DNA from: an uncultured Devosia sp.
GTDB lineage: Bacteria > Pseudomonadota > Alphaproteobacteria > Rhizobiales > Devosiaceae
Reading direction: 5' to 3'
Length of the DNA: 64,000 nucleotides
Assembly (NCBI RefSeq): GCF_963517015.1
Contig: NZ_CAUQDV010000001.1
Coordinates: 1,122,001-1,186,000 of the forward strand
How positions within the stretch are numbered: position 1 is the first letter of the stretch; every line of letters begins with the position of its first letter. Position numbers and translations under genes: made by a program. Below are positions 9,453 through 18,300 of the stretch, in pieces. The notes beneath the pieces were generated by a model, which searched no databases, was not told the origin of the DNA, and saw nothing but the letters and a program-made list of their open reading frames with translations.

Positions 9453-10487
9453 TCAGGACCGCGCGAAGGCCTTGTCGTAGTTCTGCAAGGCCTCGTCGAG
9501 CGCCTGCAGGTCGGGCGGCAGGTCGGCCTCGAAGAACATTTCCTCGCCGGTCGTGGGATGTTCGAAACCGAGTTCGGCAGCGTGGAGGGCCTGGCGGCCC
9601 AGCGCCTTGATCGGATCGGCAACATCGTCGGGCAGGCGATTGATCTTGGTGGCATAGCCCGAGGCATAGACCGCGTCGGCGACCAGCGGATGGCCGATAT
9701 GGGCCATGTGGACGCGGATCTGATGGGTGCGGCCGGTTTCGAGATGGCATTGCACGCGGGTGACGTCCCAGCCCTCGTCGCCAAAACGGGCCTCGACGAA
9801 ATAATGGGTGATGGCCTCGCGGCCATCCTTGCGCACGGCCTGTTTCAGGCGGTTGTTCTGATCGCGGCCGAGGGGGGCATCGACCGTGCCCTTGCCGGTT
9901 TCGGTGGTGCCCCAGACATAGGCGATATAGGCGCGGTGCAGCGGGCCGGTGCGGCCGTGATCGGCAAACTGGGCCGAGAGATGCTTGTGGGCGGTCTCGG
10001 TCTTGGCGGCGACCATGACGCCGGACGTGTCACGATCGAGGCGATGCACGATGCCGGGGCGCTTGACGCCACCAATGCCCTGCAGGCTATCGCCGCAATG
10101 GAACAGCAGCGCATTGACCAGGGTGCCATCGGGCGAGCCGGGGGCGGGGTGGACCACCATGCCGACCGGCTTGTTGACGACGATGAGCTGGTCGTCCTCA
10201 TAGAGGATGTCGAGTTCGATATCCTGAGGCTCGGGATCGGCGTCTTCTGGGGGCGGGGCGAGAAGGACGATTGTCTCGCCTGCCGTAAGCCGGTATTTGG
10301 GCTCGCTGACGACAGTGCCATTCACGCTGACGGCGCCCTGGAGGATCAGATCCTTGAGGCGGCTGCGGCTCAGGATGGTGTGCACCCTGGCCAGCGTGGC
10401 ATCGAGCCGTCCGCCGGCCATGGTATCATCGACCACGACCTCGACCAGGTCGCCCTCGAAATCTTCTTCTGCGGTAATATCGACCAT
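9453..10487 (-). CDS. rluD: RluA-family 23S rRNA pseudouridine synthase (RluD-like)
   Basis: These enzymes convert uridines in rRNA to pseudouridine. From the ATG at 10487 the product is 344 residues. An N-terminal S4 RNA-binding domain (GRLDATLARV... to about residue 85) precedes the RluA catalytic domain. That domain carries the signature HRLDRDTSG with the catalytic aspartate, as well as VVNKPVGMVVHPA. The length and the S4-RluA order fit RluD/RluC; the exact target site is inferred from the family only. The start codon overlaps that of the divergent gene at 10486, so its promoter must lie inside that neighbour, unless a start at 10559 is used. Confidence 0.88.
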   Translation of the reverse strand: MVDITAEEDFEGDLVEVVVDDTMAGGRLDATLARVHTILSRSRLKDLILQGAVSVNGTVVSEPKYRLTAGETIVLLAPPPEDADPEPQDIELDILYEDDQLIVVNKPVGMVVHPAPGSPDGTLVNALLFHCGDSLQGIGGVKRPGIVHRLDRDTSGVMVAAKTETAHKHLSAQFADHGRTGPLHRAYIAYVWGTTETGKGTVDAPLGRDQNNRLKQAVRKDGREAITHYFVEARFGDEGWDVTRVQCHLETGRTHQIRVHMAHIGHPLVADAVYASGYATKINRLPDDVADPIKALGRQALHAAELGFEHPTTGEEMFFEADLPPDLQALDEALQNYDKAFARS

Positions 10488-10830
10488 GAGCGATCCTAAA
10501 GAGCCTATCGAGACGCCGGAGGCGCCCCTGTCGTCGGAAGCGAAAGCAGCATTGGCCAAGGCCCGCCGCTCGTTCGCCTATTCCATCGGCATATTGTTGC
10601 TGGGCTTTATGGCGATTGCCTTCGCCCTTGTCTATCGCGTGCTGCGTGATCGGCCCCCGCCGCAAGTTGCGGCCGAGATTTCCCTGCCGGCCGGGGCCGA
10701 AGTGGTTTCGGCCATGGTCAATGGCGGGCAGATCAATGTGACCTATGTGGTCGATGGGGTGACCAGGCTGGCGCTGTTCGACCAGGGGAGCGGGGAATTG
10801 CAGCGGGAAGTGGTGATCGGGGCGCAGTAA
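10486..10830 (+). CDS. Small single-pass membrane protein (DUF6476-like)
   Basis: This is a 114-residue protein. It has a charged cytoplasmic N-terminus rich in Pro, Glu and Ala and one transmembrane helix (about residues 33-53, YSIGILLLGFMAIAFALVY). A small beta-rich domain of about 60 residues follows (VAAEISLPAGAEVVSAMVNG onward). I recall proteins of this size and layout beside rluD and rpoH in Hyphomicrobiales, annotated DUF6476, but I cannot confirm the match here. Function is unknown. Its ATG (10486-10488) shares two bases with the rluD start on the other strand. Confidence 0.75.
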   Translation: MSDPKEPIETPEAPLSSEAKAALAKARRSFAYSIGILLLGFMAIAFALVYRVLRDRPPPQVAAEISLPAGAEVVSAMVNGGQINVTYVVDGVTRLALFDQGSGELQREVVIGAQ

Positions 10831-10884
10831 TCAGCGCCCCTGTGGTTCGAGGCTTTGCTGCGCAAAGCACCTCACCATGAGGCG

Positions 10885-11853
10885 TTATCGCCCCTGGATT
10901 TCCCGCAGTGCGGCCATGCGGTCGCTGACGGAGCCGGCACGACGGCCAGCTGATTTCTTCGGCGGGGGCAGGGTGTCTACGCTCATGCCATCATCGGCAA
11001 AGCGCTGGACGCGGTCGAAAAGGCTTTCCTCGAGCGGGGCGGGCGCCGGCTTTTCGATATCGACGGCATAGACGACGCGGCTGGCGTTGGAGGCGATGTC
11101 GCCGAGGCGCTTGCGCAGTTCGGCGGCGTCGAGATCGCTGCCCCAGTCGCTGATAATGGTTTGCTCGACGCCTTTCACCTTGCGGCGGAGCTGTTCGACT
11201 TCGTCTTCAAGGCTCAGCTCTTCGGCGAGGGAGCGTTCGGGCTGGGCATGGTCGGCGTGTTCGAGCTTTTCGTGCAGCAGCGCATTAAGGCGGTTTTCGG
11301 CACTGGCCATACTGGCTTCGGCGGCGACCAGATCATCACTCTCCGCCTCGTCGTCCTCGACGGGGGCGGCGGCTGCGGGCTGGCGGGGGGTGTCGCGCAG
11401 CGCGCGCAGTTCCTCGGTGCGGGTTTCGAGTTCGCGGTCGCGCATGCGCAGGCGCTGGGCGAGGTCGGTGCCTTCGCGTTCGAGCTCGGCGGTGCGGGCG
11501 CGTAGTTCCGCCTCGCGGGATTCGAGCTCCTTGACGGTCTGGAGATATTGCTCGCGCTCGACACGCAATTGGCCGAGGTCGCTGCGGCCCTGGTTGACGT
11601 CGCTGAGCTGCTCGGCGAGGCGCTTGCGCAAAGTTTCGACATTGATTTCGAGCTTGCGGGTGGTCAGGGCAAATTCGGCGCGGAGCTGATCCTTGTCGGC
11701 GCGGAACTCGGCCATGGTGATGGGCGTCGCCGCCTCGATGCGCCGCTTGGTGAGGCGGACGGCGCGTTTCCACACCGCAGGCAGGATGATCAAAGACACC
11801 AGGCCGGCCACGAGCAGGCCCAGCGCGAAATACATGATGTTCTCGATGACCAT
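10885..11853 (-). CDS. Membrane-anchored coiled-coil protein of unknown function
   Basis: The product is 322 residues from the ATG at 11853. A single N-terminal membrane helix (about residues 5-27, IMYFALGLLVAGLVSLIILPAVW) is followed by a basic KRAVRLTKRRIEAATP stretch. A long coiled coil then runs to about residue 230, with dense Leu/Arg/Glu heptads such as LESREAELRARTAELE. The C-terminal segment has a DWGSDLDAAELRKRLGDIA motif and a basic tail. The architecture suggests a membrane-attached cytoplasmic filament or scaffold. I know no named family for it. Longer readings upstream to 12042 start in non-hydrophobic sequence and were not used. Confidence 0.8.
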   Translation of the reverse strand: MVIENIMYFALGLLVAGLVSLIILPAVWKRAVRLTKRRIEAATPITMAEFRADKDQLRAEFALTTRKLEINVETLRKRLAEQLSDVNQGRSDLGQLRVEREQYLQTVKELESREAELRARTAELEREGTDLAQRLRMRDRELETRTEELRALRDTPRQPAAAAPVEDDEAESDDLVAAEASMASAENRLNALLHEKLEHADHAQPERSLAEELSLEDEVEQLRRKVKGVEQTIISDWGSDLDAAELRKRLGDIASNASRVVYAVDIEKPAPAPLEESLFDRVQRFADDGMSVDTLPPPKKSAGRRAGSVSDRMAALREIQGR

Positions 11854-12025
11854 CGGCCAAACTCCGGCGCGCCGCACTCGATACGCTATGCGGTCATTTC
11901 TTCTGACACCGCAGTGGTAGCACTGCCAGATTTGCCAAGGATTAACCCTAACCACTTTGTGGCGAGGCGTCACCGTGGTGCCGGCAAGTGTGATCGTCGG
12001 GGTTATTGCGAACAAAACAGGAAAC

Positions 12026-14131
12026 GTGTTCCGCTGCGCCACAATTCCGACGGATCGATTCGTGCAGACCGCCAGCGACTATCTCGACATCCTCAATCCC
12101 GAGCAGCGCCGTGCCGTAGAGCATGGTGCGGGGGAAGTCGCGCCCGGTCCGCTGCTGGTGATTGCCGGGGCTGGCTCGGGCAAGACCAATACGCTGGCGC
12201 ATCGTGTGGCGCATCTGATCGTCAAGGGCGCCGATCCGCGACGCATCCTGCTGATGACCTTTTCGCGGCGGGCGGCCAGCGAAATGAGCAAGCGCGTGGA
12301 GCGTATTGCGGCGCGGGTGCTGGGGCCGTCGTCGGGAGCAATGGTCGACGCGCTTAACTGGGCGGGGACGTTCCATGGCATCGGGGCACGGCTGTTGCGC
12401 GAGCATGCGAGCCAGATCGGGCTCGATCCGGCCTTCACCATCCACGACCGCGAGGACTCGGCCGACCTGATGAACCTGGTTCGGCATGAGCTGGGACTCA
12501 GCGATGCCAAGAGCCGGTTTCCGACCAAGGGCACGTGCCTTGCCATCTATTCACGCGTGGTCAATGCGCAGGACGAACTCGAAGAGGTATTGAAGGCGCA
12601 TTTCCCGTGGTGCGCCATGTGGCCAGACCAGTTGCGCACGCTGTTCGGCGCCTATGTGGCGGCAAAGCAGGCGCAAAACGTGCTCGATTACGATGACCTG
12701 CTGCTCTACTGGGCCGGAATGATGGGCAATCCGGCGATTGCGGCGGAGGTGTCGTCGCGCTTTGATCATGTGCTGGTCGATGAATATCAGGACACCAACA
12801 AGCTGCAGTCATCGGTGCTCTTGGCGATGCGGCCGGGCGGGCAGGGGCTGACCGTGGTGGGCGACGATGCGCAGTCGATCTATTCCTTCCGCGCGGCCAC
12901 CGTGCGCAATATCCTCGACTTTCCGACGAGCTTTTCGCCCTCGGCCGATATCGTGACGCTGGATCGCAACTATCGCTCGACGCAGCCGATCCTCGCGGCG
13001 GCCAATGCGGTGATCGAGCAGGCCAGCGAACGCTTCACCAAGAACCTCTGGACCGAGCGGGAGTCGAGCGCCAAGCCCTATCTCGTCACGGTGCGCGACG
13101 AGGCGGACCAGGCGCGCTATGTGGTGCACAAGGTGCTCGAGGCCCGCGAAGGCGGAATGACGCTCAAGAACCAGGCGGTGCTGTTTCGCACCTCCAGCCA
13201 TTCCGGGCCGCTGGAAGTGGAGCTGACGCGCAGCAATATTCCCTTCGTCAAATTTGGCGGGCTGAAATTCCTCGACGCGGCCCATATCAAGGATCTGCTG
13301 GCGATCCTGCGCTGGGTGGAAAATCCGCGCGATCGGGTGGCCGGTTTCCGTGTGCTGCAATTGCTGCCGGGCATCGGGCCGGCTTCGGCGGGCAAGATCC
13401 TCGATGCCATGGCGGTGGGCAGCGATCCGGCCTGGGCGCTGAGCGAAATCCCGACGCCGCCGCGGGCAGCCGAGGGCTGGACAGGGCTGGTGGAGATGTT
13501 TGGACGGCTATCGCGGCGCGAGGCGGTCTGGCCGGTGGAACTGGGCTATGCGCGGCTATGGTATGAGCCCTTGATGGAACAGGCATACGAGGATGCGCTG
13601 ATCCGGCAGGCCGATATTTTGCAGCTCGAACAGATCGCTGCGGGCTATCCCAGCCGGGAGAAGTTTTTGACAGAGCTGACGCTCGATCCGCCGGATGCAA
13701 CATCGGACCAGTCCGGAGTACCGCTGCTCGATGAGGACTATCTGATCCTCTCCACCATCCATTCTGCCAAGGGGCAGGAGTGGAAGGCAGTGCATGTGCT
13801 CAATGTGGTGGATGGCTGCATCCCGTCCGACCTCGGAACCGGGTCGACGCATGAGTTGGAGGAGGAGCGGCGGCTGCTCTATGTGGCGATGACCCGGGCG
13901 CGGGACGAGCTCAACATCATCACGCCGCAGCGCTTTTTCGTGACGCAGCAGAGCAAGTATGGCGACCGGCATCTTTACGCGCAGCGCAGCCGCTTCATCC
14001 CCCGCGCGATGGTGCCGCTGTTCGAGGATATCCTCTGGCCGCCGGTCAAACCGGCCTATATCGAGGGCCTGTCACCTGCTCCGGTGAAGATCGACATGGC
14101 GGCGCAGATGCGTGGCATGTGGAGCAAATAA
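12026..14131 (+). CDS. UvrD/Rep-family ATP-dependent DNA helicase
   Basis: This is a superfamily 1A 3'-5' helicase of about 701 residues. Motif Q/I is visible as LNPEQRRAV and the Walker A loop AGAGSGKT. Motif Ia is MTFSRRAASEM, motif II VDEYQDTNKLQ, motif III VVGDDAQSIYSFRAA, motif V STIHSAKGQEW and motif VI VAMTRARDEL. It is close to UvrD/PcrA but shorter, with no obvious C-terminal Tudor-like tail, so it may be an alphaproteobacterial paralogue rather than UvrD itself. The start chosen is GTG at 12026 behind AGGAAA; a TTG at 11957 is possible but lacks a ribosome-binding site. A one-mismatch LexA box (GAAC-N7-GAAA, 12010-12024) abuts this start. Confidence 0.9.
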   Translation: MFRCATIPTDRFVQTASDYLDILNPEQRRAVEHGAGEVAPGPLLVIAGAGSGKTNTLAHRVAHLIVKGADPRRILLMTFSRRAASEMSKRVERIAARVLGPSSGAMVDALNWAGTFHGIGARLLREHASQIGLDPAFTIHDREDSADLMNLVRHELGLSDAKSRFPTKGTCLAIYSRVVNAQDELEEVLKAHFPWCAMWPDQLRTLFGAYVAAKQAQNVLDYDDLLLYWAGMMGNPAIAAEVSSRFDHVLVDEYQDTNKLQSSVLLAMRPGGQGLTVVGDDAQSIYSFRAATVRNILDFPTSFSPSADIVTLDRNYRSTQPILAAANAVIEQASERFTKNLWTERESSAKPYLVTVRDEADQARYVVHKVLEAREGGMTLKNQAVLFRTSSHSGPLEVELTRSNIPFVKFGGLKFLDAAHIKDLLAILRWVENPRDRVAGFRVLQLLPGIGPASAGKILDAMAVGSDPAWALSEIPTPPRAAEGWTGLVEMFGRLSRREAVWPVELGYARLWYEPLMEQAYEDALIRQADILQLEQIAAGYPSREKFLTELTLDPPDATSDQSGVPLLDEDYLILSTIHSAKGQEWKAVHVLNVVDGCIPSDLGTGSTHELEEERRLLYVAMTRARDELNIITPQRFFVTQQSKYGDRHLYAQRSRFIPRAMVPLFEDILWPPVKPAYIEGLSPAPVKIDMAAQMRGMWSK

Positions 14132-14347
14132 TCAGCTCGCCGTCTGAGATGGCCGCCAGACGGTTTCCATGTTCTGGCTTTCATCGCGCACCAGCACTTC
14201 CACGCTCGGCTCTTCCTGCTGCGTGGCCTGGTCGATGGCGGCCTTGACGGCGCGCTCGCGTGAGTTGAAGGGGCCGGTCATGGCGCCCTTGTAGCTGAAA
14301 TGCCAGGCATGATCCTGGGCGGCGACAACGAAGTGGTGACTACACAT
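14132..14347 (-). CDS. Small DUF2188-like protein
   Basis: This is a 71-residue protein whose stop abuts the stop of the helicase gene. The pattern HAWHFSYKGAMTGPFNSRERAVKAAIDQA, read as a beta strand, a turn and then a helix with regular alanines, resembles DUF2188-type small proteins in which a gene product is 'repeated-strand then helix'. The remaining tail EVLVRDESQNMETVWRPS would add another strand pair. It is probably cytoplasmic and its function is unknown. The family assignment is from memory and tentative, but composition and codon use look like real coding sequence. Confidence 0.65.
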   Translation of the reverse strand: MCSHHFVVAAQDHAWHFSYKGAMTGPFNSRERAVKAAIDQATQQEEPSVEVLVRDESQNMETVWRPSQTAS

Positions 14348-14502
14348 TTTTCAGTTCCTCCCTGCATCAACGATGAAGACGAAGCCCGGGATGCGTCAAT
14401 GGTAAAATTTTCGTTGCCTGATAAAGTTGATCCTAGAGTAAATACCGGTGGTTCAATACTTTAGGCGACGCAAATCACCAGTCTGCACTTGCTTGTGACC
14501 GT

Positions 14503-14530
14503 CCAAAAGAAAGCCCCGCCGAAGCGGGGC
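14503..14530 (-). terminator. Rho-independent terminator of eipA
   Basis: On the minus strand GCCCCGC-TTCG-GCGGGGC forms a tight UUCG-type hairpin (14513-14530) followed by TTTCTTTT. It lies 48 bases after the eipA stop. The rest of the interval from 14348 to 14577 shows nothing more. Confidence 0.88.
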
Positions 14531-14577
14531 AGGACTTGGAGGGCAGGCGAAACTGAAAAGAGCCGATTGTGCTTTGA

Positions 14578-15150
14578 TCAGAAGGGGTTCCAGGTCGGCT
14601 CGTTGGTGAAGTTGAGATAGCCGATGTTGATGCCGAGGCGCGCGCCGACGCCGGAGCGGATCGGGACAATCACCACGTCGCCGCGCTTGATGACGGTCAT
14701 GCCGAAGCCGCCGACGATATAGGCCGAGCCGTCGACACCGGCATAGCGGCCGAGCACGTCTTGGATCTGGCTGAGGTTATAGACCAGCATCATGGATTTG
14801 GAGCCATCGCCGCCGATGTCGAAGCCGATGGAGGGGCCTTGCCAGAAAACATTGAACTGGCCGGCATTGCGGGTGTGCAATATGCCCTCGCCATAGCGAA
14901 CGCCGGCGAACAGGGCGCCACCGGCATCCTCGCCGAGAATATAGCCATTGGGCAGGCCGAACTGGCTGACGGCGCGTTCGACGACCGAAGCCAGGCCCTG
15001 CGACGTAGAGCCAAAGAAGGCCCGGCCATTTTCGACCAGATCCTCTCCGGAATAGGTGTCACCGAGCGATCCCTGCGCATAGGCAGCGGGGATTGGTGAC
15101 GCGAGAGCGACCACGAGGGCGAAGAAAAGGGCGAGGCGCTTGAACATCAT
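14578..15150 (-). CDS. eipA: EipA/DUF1134 envelope integrity protein
   Basis: The 190-residue product starts with a signal peptide (residues 1-25, MMFKRLALFF... cut near AYAQ). A single compact DUF1134 domain follows, with glycine-rich strands such as GSTSQGLASVVERAV, GPSIGFDIGGDGSKSMMLVYNL and GGFGMTVIKRGDVVIVPIRSG. In Brucella this family (EipA) is a periplasmic protein needed for cell-envelope integrity, and it is conserved across Hyphomicrobiales; that is prior knowledge applied here. Length agrees with the family. It is followed by its own terminator and appears monocistronic. Confidence 0.88.
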   Translation of the reverse strand: MMFKRLALFFALVVALASPIPAAYAQGSLGDTYSGEDLVENGRAFFGSTSQGLASVVERAVSQFGLPNGYILGEDAGGALFAGVRYGEGILHTRNAGQFNVFWQGPSIGFDIGGDGSKSMMLVYNLSQIQDVLGRYAGVDGSAYIVGGFGMTVIKRGDVVIVPIRSGVGARLGINIGYLNFTNEPTWNPF

Positions 15151-15253
15151 AGTCTCCCTGGGAGCGGACGGCTGGCGGTTACGAAACCGTTAAGGCTTCA
15201 AACGTACCTTTGTGGCGAACATTGGTTGCCAGCGCGCCAGATCAGTTGGTTCG

Positions 15254-15754
15254 ATGATGATGCAAACCCGTAAACAATTCTTAACCATGCTGGCCTTTGT
15301 TTTGCCGCTATTGAGCATGGTTTCCGCCACGATCGCTCCCGCGCGGGCGCAGTCGGTGGTGACTTACTATGTCACCGATCCGCTGACGGGCCTTGGGATC
15401 TATGGCTATGATCCGGTGAGTTATTTCACCGAGCCGCAGCCGCTGATGGGGCAGGGGCAATACGAATATATCTGGAAGAACGTGCCCTGGTATTTTGCCT
15501 CGGCGGCCAATCGCGAAGTGTTCAAGCTGGCGCCGGAAATCTATGCGCCGCAGTTTGGTGGACATGGCGCCATGGGCGTGGCGCGCGGCTATGTGTCGGA
15601 CAGTGATCCCAAGATCTATGTGGTCTTCAAGCAGCGGCTATATCTGTTCTATTCGGCTTCGACGCGAGAGGCTTTCCTCTTGTCGCCAGACGAGGCGGCC
15701 AGCCAGGCCGAGACACGCTGGCCCCAATTGTCCAAGGACCTGTCCATAAACTAG
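15254..15754 (+). CDS. Exported YHS-domain protein
   Basis: The product is 166 residues from the ATG at 15254. A signal peptide covers about residues 1-33 (basic QTRKQ start, hydrophobic LTMLAFVLPLLSMVSATIA, cut near ARAQ). The rest is a YHS-type fold with GYDPVSYFTE, then YIWKNVPWYFASAANREVFKLAPEIYAPQFGGHGAMGVARG. The YDPVSYF and YAPQFGG.C/A patterns are typical of bacterial YHS proteins, which are linked to metal or copper handling. The usual cysteine after FGG is not present here. It is probably periplasmic and its function is unknown. Upstream in-frame starts to 15212 lie before the signal sequence. Confidence 0.82.
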   Translation: MMMQTRKQFLTMLAFVLPLLSMVSATIAPARAQSVVTYYVTDPLTGLGIYGYDPVSYFTEPQPLMGQGQYEYIWKNVPWYFASAANREVFKLAPEIYAPQFGGHGAMGVARGYVSDSDPKIYVVFKQRLYLFYSASTREAFLLSPDEAASQAETRWPQLSKDLSIN

Positions 15755-15844
15755 GTCTTCGCCTTTGTTGGGCCTGAAAACCTATCCACTTATGCCGATC
15801 TGCCACTAATGTCGGCTGAACTGATTCTTACGGAGACTGCCGGG

Positions 15845-16537
15845 ATGGATATCATCGAGCTCAAGGCAACCGACCTCGCGGCCATGCTCTGCTCCAGGGT
15901 CTGCCACGACCTGATCAACCCAATCGGGGCGATCGGCAATGGTCTGGAAGTGTTGGGCGATCCGAACCAGGGCGACATGGCAGAAGGCGCGCGCGACCTG
16001 ATCGCCAGCGCGGCCAAGCAGAGCCGGGCCAAGCTCGAGTTTGCCCGCCTTGCCTATGGCGCCTCTTCGACCGCCGGCACCGACATCGACACGCGCGAAT
16101 GCGAACGCGTGGCGCGCATCCTGTTCGAGATCGAAAAGGCCGACCTTGAGTGGCAGGTGCCGCTGATCCTTCTGCCCAAGCACAAGGCCAAGCTGTTCAT
16201 GAACATGCTGCTGATCGCCGCGACCTCGGTGCCGCGCGGTGGCCAGGTGACGGCGAAGATCGACGGCGAAGCGGGCAAGGAAAAGTTCGAGTTCACCTCC
16301 AAGAGCGATCCCGACAAGCGCCAGAAAACGCTGGTGCCGTCCGGTTCGGCTGGTCTGCTCTCGGGCATGCCGGAAGAGGGTTCGGTCGATGCGCGGGGCA
16401 TCCAGCCGTTCTACACGGGTCTGCTCGCCCGCATGACCGACATGGATATCGACATTGGTCTCGAGAACGACATGTTCTACCTGACCGCGACGCCCAAGGT
16501 GCCTGTCGAAGGCGCAGTGGAACAGCCGACGGCCTGA
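15845..16537 (+). CDS. chpT: Histidine phosphotransferase of the CckA-ChpT-CtrA relay
   Basis: ChpT carries phosphate from the hybrid kinase CckA to the response regulators CtrA and CpdR, controlling the alphaproteobacterial cell cycle. The 230-residue protein has the phospho-accepting helix LCSRVCHDLINPIGAIGNGLEVL (His about residue 28 of this reading). Its histidine-kinase-like C-terminal fold lacks ATP-binding motifs, as in ChpT. The ATG at 15845 has GGAG nine bases upstream and was preferred to 15809. ctrA lies about 3 kb downstream on the other strand, which fits the assignment. Confidence 0.92.
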   Translation: MDIIELKATDLAAMLCSRVCHDLINPIGAIGNGLEVLGDPNQGDMAEGARDLIASAAKQSRAKLEFARLAYGASSTAGTDIDTRECERVARILFEIEKADLEWQVPLILLPKHKAKLFMNMLLIAATSVPRGGQVTAKIDGEAGKEKFEFTSKSDPDKRQKTLVPSGSAGLLSGMPEEGSVDARGIQPFYTGLLARMTDMDIDIGLENDMFYLTATPKVPVEGAVEQPTA

Positions 16538-16636
16538 TCTGGTCATTCCAAACGCTAGCAGTGTGCTAACCAATTCCTAGGATGTGCCGTGCACAATCGA
16601 AGGGAGCGTTAGCCCCTGCTGCGGAGCCGTCTGGCC

Positions 16637-17008
16637 ATGAAGTCCTGTCTCATTGTCGATGACTCGAGCGTCGTGCGCAAAGTCGCGCGCCGCATTCTGG
16701 AAGATATGGATTACATCGTCGACGAGGCCGAAGACGGCCAGGATGCTTTCGAAAAATGCCGGCAGGAAATGCCGGATGCCATCCTGCTCGACTGGAACAT
16801 GCCGATCATGAGCGGGCTGGAATTTCTAAAGCTGCTGCGGGCTTACGTCGGTGGCGACAAGCCGCATATCGTCTATTGCACGGTCGAAAACGACATCGGC
16901 GCCATTGCCATGGCCCTCAAGGCCGGCGCCAGCGATTATATGATGAAGCCCTTTGACCGGCATATTCTCGAAAGCAAGTTCGAGATGCGCGAAGCTGCGG
17001 CCGCCTAA
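16637..17008 (+). CDS. Single-domain CheY-like response regulator
   Basis: This is a 123-residue receiver domain with no output domain. The acidic pocket is IVDDSS, the phospho-accepting aspartate is in LLDWNMP (about residue 52), the switch threonine region is YCTVEND and the conserved lysine is in MKPFD. It follows chpT by 99 bases in the same direction, so it may be cotranscribed and take part in the cell-cycle relay; this is inference from position. CpdR and DivK are related single-domain regulators, but I see no reason to choose either name. Its stop overlaps the stop of the convergent sigma-factor gene by 4 bases. Confidence 0.88.
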   Translation: MKSCLIVDDSSVVRKVARRILEDMDYIVDEAEDGQDAFEKCRQEMPDAILLDWNMPIMSGLEFLKLLRAYVGGDKPHIVYCTVENDIGAIAMALKAGASDYMMKPFDRHILESKFEMREAAAA

Positions 17009-18267
17009 GCGGTTTCCTCGGCTCTCCCAAGCAGATAGGCCTTTTCGCGCGCATTGCGCGTCAACTCCGCTGCCCTCCGAAACTCCACGATCGCCTCATC
17101 CTGCCGGCCAAGCTTGGCCAGCATGTCGCCACGTACGCCATAGAGCAGGTGGTAGTTCTTCAGTGCCGGGCTATCCTTGATCGTATCGATCAATTCCAAA
17201 GCCGCGGCAGGACCCTGCGCCATGGAAATGGCGACGGCGCGGTTGAGCTCGATGACTGGCGATGGGGTCAGCTGCGCGAGAGTGGCGTAAAGGGTTGCGA
17301 TACGGGCCCAGTCGGTCTGGTCGGCTTTGCGGGCGCGCGCGTGGCAGGCGGCAATGGCGGCCTGCAGAGCATAGGGCGCATTTTCTCCTCCCAGATCAAT
17401 GGCTTGCTGTAGCGACGCCAGGCCACGACGGATCAGCAGCTGATCCCAGCGGGCACGATCCTGATCGAGCAGGAGGATGGGTTCGCCTTGGGCATCGGTG
17501 CGGGCGAGGGTACGCGAGGCCTGGATTTCCATCAGCGCGACAAGGGCATGAACCTCGCTGTCGTCGGGTGACAGCCGCGCCAGGATACGGCCCAGACGCA
17601 TGGCTTCTTCGCATAATTGTGGCCGGATCAGATCGTCGCCTGCGGTGGCAGAATAGCCCTCGTTGAAGATGAGATAGAGCACGCCCAGCACCGAGCCCAG
17701 CCGTTCGGTACGCTCCTCGCCCCGCGGCACCTCAAAGGGAATGCCGGCATCGGCGATAGTCTTCTTGGCGCGGACAATTCGTTGGCCGATGGTTGGCTCG
17801 GCGGCAAGGAATGCCCGGGCGATTTCCTCGGTGGTGAGGCCGCCGATCAGCCGCAGGGTCAGTGCGACGCGAGATTCTGCGGGCAGGATGGGATGGCAGG
17901 AGGTGAAGATCAGGCGGAGCAGGTCGTCGCCGACCTCGTCGTCCAATGCCTCGATGATCGCGGATTCATGGTCGGGTGCGTCGTTCTCGATGATGCGGCC
18001 GACTTCCTCGAGCTTGGTGGCGGCCATCTTGCGGTGGCGGAAATAGTCGATGGCGCGGCGCTTGGCGGTTTGCATCAACCAGGCGCCGGGATTGGCGGGG
18101 ACGCCGGTTTCGGGCCATTTGTTGAGCGCGACCAGCAGGGCGTCCTGGGCCAACTCTTCGGCCAGGGTGATGTCGCGCATCATGCGGGTCAGGGTCGCAA
18201 CCAGCTTGGGCTGCTCGATCTTCCAGATCGTATTGATGGCGCGGTGCGTGTCGGATTGCTGGCTCAT
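17005..18267 (-). CDS. ECF42-type RNA polymerase sigma factor with C-terminal helical extension
   Basis: The product has 420 residues, about twice the length of a standard ECF sigma factor. Region 2 (ITLAEELAQDALLVALNKWPETGVPANPGAWL) and region 4 (ALTLRLIGGLTTEEIARAFLAAEPTIGQRIVRAKK) are clear. They are followed by a long alpha-helical, TPR-like extension of about 200 residues containing SVLGVLYLIFNEGYSA. This is the layout of the ECF42 group, in which the extension is thought to control activity instead of a separate anti-sigma factor. These genes usually sit beside a DGPF/YCII-domain gene, and none is present on either side here. Confidence 0.9.
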   Translation of the reverse strand: MSQQSDTHRAINTIWKIEQPKLVATLTRMMRDITLAEELAQDALLVALNKWPETGVPANPGAWLMQTAKRRAIDYFRHRKMAATKLEEVGRIIENDAPDHESAIIEALDDEVGDDLLRLIFTSCHPILPAESRVALTLRLIGGLTTEEIARAFLAAEPTIGQRIVRAKKTIADAGIPFEVPRGEERTERLGSVLGVLYLIFNEGYSATAGDDLIRPQLCEEAMRLGRILARLSPDDSEVHALVALMEIQASRTLARTDAQGEPILLLDQDRARWDQLLIRRGLASLQQAIDLGGENAPYALQAAIAACHARARKADQTDWARIATLYATLAQLTPSPVIELNRAVAISMAQGPAAALELIDTIKDSPALKNYHLLYGVRGDMLAKLGRQDEAIVEFRRAAELTRNAREKAYLLGRAEETA

Positions 18268-18300
18268 GGGTGGATGAAACCAGCAAGTTCAGTTGCGGGC

